Below, piece by piece: positions 56,794 to 64,000 of a DNA stretch of 64,000 nt. The position numbers were made by a program, and so were the translations under genes. Every line of letters begins with the position of its first letter. The stretch's first letter is position 1. The DNA is from Ophiostoma sp. CBS 140.51 (Eukaryota; Ascomycota; Sordariomycetes; Ophiostomatales; Ophiostomataceae). The notes beneath the pieces were generated by a model. The model saw only the letters and a list, made by a program, of their open reading frames with translations. It did not search any database and was not told the DNA's origin. The stretch lies in assembly GCA_029298735.1 (NCBI GenBank), contig JANSLP010000034.1:116166-180165 (forward strand), given 5' to 3'.

Positions 56794-59540
56794 TTATATC
56801 CTCGCCGGTGGCGGCTTCTGCCGGTCGAGTGTCCTCCGCCGCCGCCGGCCCTTGCCCTTGCCTGACGCATCACTTTCATTTCCGCTATCGTTGTCGCTGC
56901 CGGACCCGGCCTTTTGTGTAGTAGCCGTGCTGGGTGTGGCATTCCCTGCTTTAATAGCCTCGTCAAAAAGTCGCGTGCCGACACGGTCCGCGAGAGCCAG
57001 CACGCGCGTGCTGACCGTAGCACCGTCACGACGGTTCTTTCCCTCGCGGCGGCTGGCGGCGATCTTGTCAGTGAAGGCCCACAACTTGCCCTCCGGTTTC
57101 AATTCGCCGGTGGCCGGATCACGCGGTGTACGCCATTCTGGGTCGAGCTGGAGCCGTGGCTGGTTGGCCTTGGGGTCTTCCTTGGAGCGGACGACACGAA
57201 CGATGCCCTCTTCCTGGAACCGTTGGTAGGCGTTTTTGAGTGTCTCCTTGTTGACGGCCTCAAAGTAAGAGAGGTCGCCCTGGTGGTAGAGTGTTTTGCC
57301 GAGCTGGCAGGTTAGCGGTGATCAATAACAACAAGAATGTGCGGAGGGGCACTCACGAACTGCGCACTATTCTGCGCCTTGGACACTTCGATCCAGATGT
57401 CGTCCTTGACACTGAGGGGCGGTGTCAGGCCCATGAGCGACACGGCGGCGAGCCAGCTGGCCTCGATGAAGGGCCAGATGAGGAAACAGTAAAAGTCAAA
57501 GCTCTCGCGGCCCGAGGTGCGTTCCAGGTCCGACAGGCCGACTTTGACAATCTTGCCTGGTGTGCCGTCGGCACCGGTAGGCTCGCGCTCCAGGTGAATC
57601 ATGCCGTCTGCCTCGAGGCCACGCAGGGTGCGGTCCAAGTTGGCTTCGAGACCCTCGCTGGCAAAGATAAACTCGCCACGGAAGAGCGTCGACAGGAACA
57701 AGACCTGGTCGTATAAGGCCTCGTACGAAATGTCCTGGTTAGAAGGGCCACCACCTTGCTTAATGCGCGTGTACATGGCGGCGCTGACGAGAGCCTCGGA
57801 GATAAAGAGGTGGATGGTCATGTTGCGGTAGAAGGAGAGCTGGAAACGGTCGACGGCGTAGTAGACGGGCTCAGCCAGACCGCCAATGACTCCGACCAGA
57901 TCCTTGCCCAGGACCTCGAGTGCACGGTCGATAATGTCGGGTAGCGAGGCGGAGTGGAAGTGGGCGACGCGGCCACCCTTGGCACGGATGCGCGTGGTGA
58001 GCCACTGGACACGGCGAATCAGCTCCGACTTGCCCACACCGCGGCCGCGCAGAGTCAGCAAGACGGTGCCAATCAGAGCGGTGGGCATGACGACCGACAC
58101 GTCGTTGATGTCGGCCAGGACCTTGTAGCCGAGTGTGCGCAGCAGCTTCTGGCGAACGGCCGGGTCCATGGGCGGGGCAGAGGGGTTGGGTGGTGGCGAG
58201 CTTGCCGATGCGTCGGCCACTGCTGTCTCCCTGACGTCGGTCGTTGTGTCGGTCTTTGCAGTGCTCTTAGTGCGTGAGGACCGGCGGCCACCCTGTGGGC
58301 TAGTAGGTGGTGGCCGTGGTGCTGACGGCTTACCAGTGAGACGGACGAGCTGCTCGTCGATAAAGCTGCGCAAGCTCCACGGCTCGTGGAAACGCACGTC
58401 GACGCGGCCGAGCTTAAGGGACAGCACGGACGAGCCGCCCGTTAGGAAATCCGACAGATTCTCGGCCTTTTTCGGCTGGCCCAGTAGCTCCGTGACATAA
58501 CCCTCAGTCTCGATAACCTTATCGTACTGCGTGCTGACGGGGATGATGATAGTATCCTCGACGCGGCCAGACAGCAGACTGTCGAGAATGAAACCCAGGA
58601 TACCAAACTTGGGCGACAGCAGCTTGCCCGTGCGCGAGCGGCCGCCCTCGATGAAGCACTCGAGGTTGAAGCCGCCCTGCAGCATGGTGTCAATGTACGA
58701 CTGCACGAGCGTCGTGTACAGCATGTCTTCGCCAAAGGAGCGGCGGATGTACATGGCGCCGGCGTGCTGCAAGAAGCTGCCGACCAGCGGGAAATTGAGG
58801 TTGTCACCGGCGACGACAACGGGAGTAGCGATGCCGAGACGGTAGCAAATCAGTTGGAGGCCGACATAGTCGACGTGTGAGCGATGGCACGGCAAAAAAA
58901 CGATGCTCTGCTTCGCGTGCTGCGCGCGCTCAGCGACTTTGCGCAGCATAACGACGTCTTCGCTGGCCACATGGATGCCCTGGTGGTAGGCACGCGTGAG
59001 TAGCTGCGTAACGAAATAGTAGGCGCCGCGAATAAAGGCTTTGCTCTCAAATTTGCAAATCATGCGGTCGGTCCACTGGCCGGCGAGCTCGGCGAGCCAG
59101 GAGGCGATCTGGGCGCGGCGGCGCGTGCGTTTCTGTTCGTAGTCGGGGGAGTCGGGCGATGGCAGCCATCCTGCGCGGTCTTCGCGGGCCACCTCGAGCT
59201 CAGCCATTTCGGCGATGCGGCGGCGCAAGAGGGGGGCAGACAAGACGGCGGTCTTCATGTTGTCGGTGAAACCAGGGTAGAAGATGGGCTGGCCGATGAC
59301 GTTGTCGTAGGCGCGCCAGCCTGTGCCCGAGACGTAGAGCGACACTTGGCGCAGGAACTGCAGAGGTTCGGCGCGGAAGCTGTGCATGGGCTTCATAAGG
59401 GCCTCCTCGCGGGTGTCGTCCTTGTCGCGGGCAGTGCCAATGGGCAGTTCGACGCCGGAGGGCTGGAAGGAAATGGTGTCGCCGAGGATTTTGAGATCGG
59501 GCGCCTCGTCGCGCGAGGGATCGTCGTCGGGTTCAGCCAT
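56794..59540 (-). CDS. PlsB-like glycerol-3-phosphate/dihydroxyacetone-phosphate acyltransferase
   Basis: Two exons, complement(join(56794..57303,57357..59540)), 897 residues. The acyltransferase core has the HX4D motif H219-RSHV-D224, the phosphate-binding FIEGGRSRTGK (297-306), and motif IV IIIPVSTQYDKVIE, the set shared by bacterial PlsB and animal DHAP acyltransferase (GNPAT). It would acylate glycerol-3-phosphate or DHAP at sn-1, possibly at peroxisome or ER. A disordered Pro/Ser/Thr segment (about 405-460) interrupts the C-terminal half. The end is a Lys/Arg-rich tail (GKGKGRRRRRTLDRQK). The 53-nt intron is phase 0. Yeast sn-1 acyltransferases Gat1/Gat2 are a different, multi-membrane group, so this is likely a supplementary enzyme. 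Confidence 0.9.
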
Positions 59541-60900
59541 GGTGGTGGTGGGTAGGTGAAGGTGAAGGAAAAGGCGTAAAGGATAACAGAGACGAAAAAA
59601 AGAAAGAATATAGGAACGAAGTTGAGGTCGAAAGGTGGACTGATGAGGTCGAGGAAAGGGATGCGACGAGAAAGGAAAAAGAAGAAAAAGGAAAGGAAGC
59701 TACCGACAGACAACCATCACCTGTCGTCAATGCCAGGTAGGTTGCAGTGCAGGTTGCAGCAGGTTGCAGGTGCAGGATGCAAGGTGCAGGATGCAAGGTG
59801 CAAGAAATCAGGAATCCGTGCAGCCCATGAGGAGAAGTTCTAGGAGGCGAGACTGAGGAGACGAGAAAAAGAAGTGAGAAGAGAAAGATGGAGAAGTGGA
59901 GGTGGAGTCCAAAATAATAGCGGAATATGGCGTTTAGACGGACGTGGAGAGAGAGACAGAGGGAAGGAACAAGACGTGGAGGTGGACGCGGAGTTTGGAT
60001 TGTGGAGGTCAGGTGGGAGCAATTGGCCTATGACCTGCTGTTATTGGCGCTATTCGGGGCAGGTGGCAGGGACTAGCAGTACTAACAGTGGCCAAACGAG
60101 GAAAGAGCAATGAGCCAGCCAGGGAAAGAGGAAAAAGGCAAAGGGAAAGAGGCAGGTTAGAGGCAAACAGGGAAAGGGGAGACGACGCGCCACTGCCGAG
60201 GTTTTGGCCGAATGGAAGGAGCGTTCAGAGCCGATGGACGACAAGCAATACACAATACGGCCTGGCCAGTGCGACTGCAACTACGATACAACGTCAAAGC
60301 TAGAAAATACACTTCCAAGTGCCCTTTTTAGGCTTTCCTCCGGAGCGCAAAAGTACTGTTACGATAATAAAAGTCCCGAAAGGAACGAAGCCGGCGTGGG
60401 TGTTGGCGAGGCTGGAAGTGCATGATTGGATTGCAGATTGTGTCTGTTGTGTCTTTCTGTGCATTTTTGAGAAGAAATTTCAATTGGAATCCAGTTGGCT
60501 CTTTTTTTATCTTTTTTGTTTTGCGTACACGGAACATGCATGTGCTCGAGCATATGAAATGCGACGTTGATGTTGGAATTAAGAGGTCTCATTTATTATG
60601 ACCTAATAATGAGGCTCTCACGTGCAAAGCAGGTGAGCACAGGGGGTTGATCCTTCTGTAGCCGCCCCCAGAGCCGCTACTTCAAGGCGCAAAAAATAGC
60701 TGCAAAATAGGTGCAGAAACAACTGCAAAAGGACGTGAGAAAGTCTCCACTAAATCTGAGATCGAAGCGCCAGACGGGTCACAAGCGCAAATCGCAAAAT
60801 CTTGTCAGCCTCGTTCTGACACTTTTCGACCGAACTTTTTTGCACATACACTTCCGACCACACATCCCCAACGATCACCCACGACACACCCCACCCCATC
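59541..60900. promoter_or_regulatory. divergent spacer between acyltransferase and POP4
   Basis: 1.36 kb holding both promoters; it also contains a GCAGGTTGCA-type tandem repeat at 59735-59804. No gene seen. Confidence 0.45.
59735..59804 (+). repeat. GTGCAGGATGCAAG-type tandem repeat
   Basis: Repeats of about 8-14 nt built from GGTTGCA and GGTGCAGGATGCAA. It lies in the leader side of the minus-strand acyltransferase. Confidence 0.8.
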
Positions 60901-61782
60901 ATGGCAACACCCACTCGCGGTGCTTTGCACCGATTACTCGAGCGTGCCCATTCGCCAGACACGGCCAGCCAGATTTTCACAGAGAAAATCCACCATCGCG
61001 AGCAGTTTCTCCGACCAACGTCACCAGGACGAGAGGAGCGCTTGGCAGCCGACGCCGCTACAGGCACAACACAATCAGCCGCCGCCTCGTCTTTAGCAGC
61101 TGCTGCTGCTGCCAGTACTGCCGCCGAGCTCGCTGCAGCCGGCGCCCAAGGCCACAACGGCCGCGATGCCCGCCGTCGTGCCCGTCGCATCAAGCAAGAA
61201 CAACGCCAGCACCGGGCCAAGGCTCTAAAGCCGAAGCCCCTGTCGTCGAGGCAGAGGAGGGAGATTGAGAAGAAAGCGGGAGATGAGAAGCAACTACAAA
61301 AGAAGACGTCATACGCCGCCTTCTTGCCCCTCCACCGACTGTGGCTGGGCTACATCCGCGAGGTGCTGGGCGCGCAAGATCTGCGGACAGGCGGTGCGGG
61401 TGCGGCAGCCAAGCTTACGGCCGCCGACTTCCACGGTGCATTGGTGGAAGTGACGCGGAGTGCGTGTGTCGGCCGGGTGGGTACGCGAGGCATTGTTGTG
61501 CGGGACACGCGGTTCGTGTTTGAGATTGTGACAGCCAAAAACGACGTCAAGATGGTGCCCAAGGACGGGTCCTTTTTCCGAATTGAGATACCCGTGGAGG
61601 ACGAGGGGAGCACCACCGAGGGTAGTGCTGCTACGGATGCTACAAAGGACGACACCAGAAAAGCGACACCTCCTGCGAACACACCCAAACTTATTATTGA
61701 GATCCTTGGGTCGCAGTTTATGCATCGGGCAGCCGACCGAGCAGGCCGCAAGTTCAAGCAGCACTTTTACAAGGAGCTGTAA
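60901..61782 (+). CDS. POP4: RNase P/RNase MRP subunit POP4 (p29)
   Basis: A single exon of 293 residues. POP4 is a core protein of nuclear RNase P (tRNA 5' processing) and RNase MRP (rRNA processing). The C-terminal Sm-like barrel has the family hallmarks: LHRLWLGYIREVL, then DFHGALVEVTRSACVG, the RGIVVRDTRFVFEIVT strand pair, MVPKDGSFFRIEIP, and IEILGSQFMHRAADR. The N-terminal half has an Ala-rich stretch and a basic linker (RDARRRARRIKQEQRQHR). An acidic/Thr-rich insertion (about 238-260) splits the last strands. Length is close to yeast Pop4 (279). It converges with the ASA1-like gene. Confidence 0.96.
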   Translation: MATPTRGALHRLLERAHSPDTASQIFTEKIHHREQFLRPTSPGREERLAADAATGTTQSAAASSLAAAAAASTAAELAAAGAQGHNGRDARRRARRIKQEQRQHRAKALKPKPLSSRQRREIEKKAGDEKQLQKKTSYAAFLPLHRLWLGYIREVLGAQDLRTGGAGAAAKLTAADFHGALVEVTRSACVGRVGTRGIVVRDTRFVFEIVTAKNDVKMVPKDGSFFRIEIPVEDEGSTTEGSAATDATKDDTRKATPPANTPKLIIEILGSQFMHRAADRAGRKFKQHFYKEL

Positions 61783-61927
61783 GACAGCGAGGAAGGATGA
61801 CAGGAGGAGAGGAAGAAAAGACGACCACGATTATGATACCCCAGTCAGAGCATATCTGCGCTTTGCATTACATAGACAAGACAATGAAGCATCCTATTAT
61901 TTCTATTTTGATTCTCTTTGTGCCCAT

Positions 61928-63454
61928 CTAAAAGATATCCCACAAGCTGACTTTACCGTCTTTACTACCGACAGCCAGCCAGTGTGCCGTGACGGCATGC
62001 CGTAGTCGTCGTTCTTTTACACTGATATCGCGTCGAGTACTTCGTGTGGCCAAGGTTGTGGTAGTGTTGCCTGCTGATGGCCCCTCAGTAGGTTTTGCCG
62101 CCGTGTTATTACCTTCTCCTTCAGTATCTGGCCGTACAACCGGCGCAAACGCCACAGTAAAGCACCCCGTCTGGTGCCACTTGAGCACGGCAACCTCCTT
62201 CATTGTCTGTGCAGCATACACCCGCACACGTGCATCCCATCCGGCGGTGGCAAACAATCGGCCGTCATCACGGATTCGGATGCCTTGCTGGCCGGCGTGC
62301 TTTGTATTGATGATTGTGAGTGGCTGAGTCTCGACCTCGATGGGTGCTGATGGCGCTGTTCCTTTGGGAGGTGCGCTCGAGGAAGAGGGAGATGGTGGCA
62401 AAGCTGCTTCTTTGGCAAGGGCAGCCGAGAGTAGAGAGACTGTTTTGCCAGCTGGTGGTGGAGGCGATGGCCCGACAGGCGCACTTGGTCGTGGAGGAGC
62501 AGGAGCTGCAGTGGCAGTCTTCTTTACCGCCGGCACACGTATCGGGTGCTTTGCAATGACGGCATCTGCGGCTGACGTCAGAAAGTATGAACAGTCCGGC
62601 GCGACGTCGAGAGACAAGATAGGCTGGCTGTGCGGTTGTGCGCGGTAGATAATCTCGGCTGGTCCGTCGGCTCCCTGACGAAGAAGTGCCAAAACGACGA
62701 CACCATTCTCAAACGCGGCGATCAGAACTAATGTCTGTTGACTGTCGTCTGTCGGTTCTGACACTGGTGCATAGAACAGTGCCAAGGCCATAATCATGCC
62801 CTCCTTGGTGCCCAGCCGAACAGTGTTAATGCGTCGCTGTGATGGCAAGTGGTAGATGTCGGCCGCCTCGAGAGTCAGTGTGTTGGGTACGGCCACCAGC
62901 CGTTCGGTGGGAGGCCCGTTAGTTGTAGTCAACTGTGTGTCTGTTGATGTAGGCGCAGCCGTCGTCACGGCCGCCACGCTGCCTACCAGCCCGCACCATG
63001 CAAACCCACAAAAGTTCATCGTGTTGACGTCCAGCACGTGAACCATCCACGGTTGGGGGTGGGACTCTTTCGAAGAAGTCTTTGGCTCCTGATCCAGAGG
63101 CAACACCGCACTTAGCCGCACCTCATCGGCCACACCCACTTGCCATACCACCAGCTTGTGGTCCCGGCCGTGAGTCACGATTTGCCCAGCATCGTCCCAC
63201 GCGGCAATGCCCAGGATGCTGTTTTGGTGGGCACGCCAGACACCGCGAGCGCGTACGATGGCCAGGTCCCATAGTACAACATAGCCGTCGCTGTCGCCAG
63301 TGACGAGGCGGGTGTCGGCCGTCATGGTTTCATCGGACGAAGCCGCCCAGTCGAGCCGCGCAAACACAGCAGCATGCACTTGGGCGCGATGGCCGCGCAG
63401 GATGGCTGTGGGCTGCGCAGGCGGGCGGGCTGCCGCAATGCTTGTTGTGGCCAT
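61928..63454 (-). CDS. ASA1: ASTRA-associated protein 1 (ASA1), WD40 repeat
   Basis: A single exon of 508 residues from the ATG at 63454, which starts just before the conserved AQPTAILRGHRAQVHAAVF; an in-frame ATG at 63517 would add 21 residues. ASA1 belongs to the ASTRA/TTT chromatin and PIKK-maturation assembly in fungi. Repeats are recognisable by GDSDGYVVLWDLA, AHQNSILGIAAW, THGRDHKLVVWQV, IRDDGRLFATAGWDARVRVY, KWHQTGCFTVAFAP and GSKDGKVSLWDIF at the very end. A Pro/Ser-rich insertion (APPRPSAPVGPSPPPP) interrupts the propeller. Family assignment rests on the first and last repeats; a generic WD40 protein is the alternative. Confidence 0.88.
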   Translation of the reverse strand: MATTSIAAARPPAQPTAILRGHRAQVHAAVFARLDWAASSDETMTADTRLVTGDSDGYVVLWDLAIVRARGVWRAHQNSILGIAAWDDAGQIVTHGRDHKLVVWQVGVADEVRLSAVLPLDQEPKTSSKESHPQPWMVHVLDVNTMNFCGFAWCGLVGSVAAVTTAAPTSTDTQLTTTNGPPTERLVAVPNTLTLEAADIYHLPSQRRINTVRLGTKEGMIMALALFYAPVSEPTDDSQQTLVLIAAFENGVVVLALLRQGADGPAEIIYRAQPHSQPILSLDVAPDCSYFLTSAADAVIAKHPIRVPAVKKTATAAPAPPRPSAPVGPSPPPPAGKTVSLLSAALAKEAALPPSPSSSSAPPKGTAPSAPIEVETQPLTIINTKHAGQQGIRIRDDGRLFATAGWDARVRVYAAQTMKEVAVLKWHQTGCFTVAFAPVVRPDTEGEGNNTAAKPTEGPSAGNTTTTLATRSTRRDISVKERRLRHAVTAHWLAVGSKDGKVSLWDIF

Positions 63455-63849
63455 CAGAAATGAGTTGACTCTGTTTCGTGAAAAAGATTCACTCCATTGT
63501 TGTTGCTTTCTCGACATGTGAGATGAGAGTTTTAGATGGATGGACGTTGGATGTCAAACTTATGACCCCACTAAAAAGTGTAAACTCAGTGCGTCAGTTA
63601 CAGCAATGCTTACAGGGTCGCGTTGCATTCCACAACGGGCACCAGCTGTGGTATTTCAGGTCATTAATATCATTTCACACGGTGTATCCCTTGTTTATAG
63701 ATCTCTTTCTTTATCATAAAATGTTCTCTTGCATCGCATTGAGTTTATTCGGTTCTCCAACAACAACCCAGTAATTGTTAGTAATAAATTTAGCTACATA
63801 CATATAGTCAGACTAGCGGAAATCATCATCAACAAATCACAAAGCAACA
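63455..63849. other. spacer between ASA1-like gene and tRNA
   Basis: Leader and promoter of the minus-strand gene, then AT-rich DNA up to the tRNA. Nothing else seen. Confidence 0.45.
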
Positions 63850-63920
63850 TCTCTTGTAGTATAGTGGTCAGTATACGGGCTTGTCACGCCCGGGACCCGG
63901 GTTCAATTCCCGGCGAGAGA
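63850..63920 (+). tRNA. tRNA-Asp (anticodon GTC)
   Basis: 71 nt without intron. The acceptor arms TCTCTTG and CGAGAGA pair over seven positions with one G-U. The D-arm region TAGTATAGTGGTCAGTATA is followed by the anticodon stem CGGGC/GCCCG with loop TTGTCAC (anticodon GTC), and the T-arm CCGGG TTCAATT CCCGG. The CCA is not encoded, as normal in eukaryotes. Confidence 0.97.
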
Positions 63921-64000
63921 GCTTACAACTTCTTTTTTGCTTTTTTCGCAAAGCTCAGCTTCTATTAAATTCAGCGGTCTCTTTCTTTTCTCCCTCATTT

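Overview
The window is nuclear DNA of a filamentous ascomycete, most likely a Sordariomycete; I cannot place the genus. The evidence is short introns (about 54-94 nt) with GT..AG ends and CTAAC-like branch sites, a Zn2Cys6 regulator, fungal-type MFS permeases, a large mitochondrial-type PPR protein, GC-rich coding DNA between AT-richer spacers, and single unclustered housekeeping genes on both strands. I see no transposon, rRNA or CRISPR. One tRNA (Asp, GTC) lies at the right end. Introns were assigned by joining reading frames across splice signals and checking phase.

Layout. 1-0.9 kb: start of a Ser/Pro-rich protein cut by the window edge, followed by about 5.4 kb without recognisable genes. 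6.3-24 kb: a catabolic-looking cluster with a phytanoyl-CoA-dioxygenase-like oxygenase, an SDR, a sugar-type MFS porter, two D-2-hydroxyacid dehydrogenases, a DapA-type aldolase/dehydratase, a ribokinase, a Zn2Cys6 factor and a Dal5-type anion permease. Three consecutive pairs (dioxygenase/SDR, porter/dehydrogenase, aldolase/ribokinase) are head-to-head over spacers of about 1 kb. Three cluster spacers share a TCGG(A/C)TGCGCTA motif. I infer import and breakdown of a sugar or sugar acid; the substrate is unknown. 25.6-26.5 kb: a small three-exon gene with a CRIB-like fragment. 30.3-38.4 kb: aldehyde dehydrogenase with a 510-nt intron, ESF2-like and NMD3 ribosome biogenesis genes, and phosphomevalonate kinase. 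42.2-45.9 kb: a 1221-residue PPR protein. 46-55 kb: a gene-poor, AT-rich stretch. 55-64 kb: pantoate-beta-alanine ligase, a PlsB-like acyltransferase, the RNase P/MRP subunit POP4, an ASA1-like WD40 protein and tRNA-Asp.

The most novel item is in the 46-55 kb stretch: a family of tiny two-exon genes, all on the minus strand, that ordinary ORF calling misses. Two copies are intact (67 and 69 residues). One is broken by a stop at the position of a shared tryptophan. A fourth is tentative. They share exon/intron layout and a C-terminal helix-like motif (RT-x-EEI-x(2)-DA), and match no family I know.
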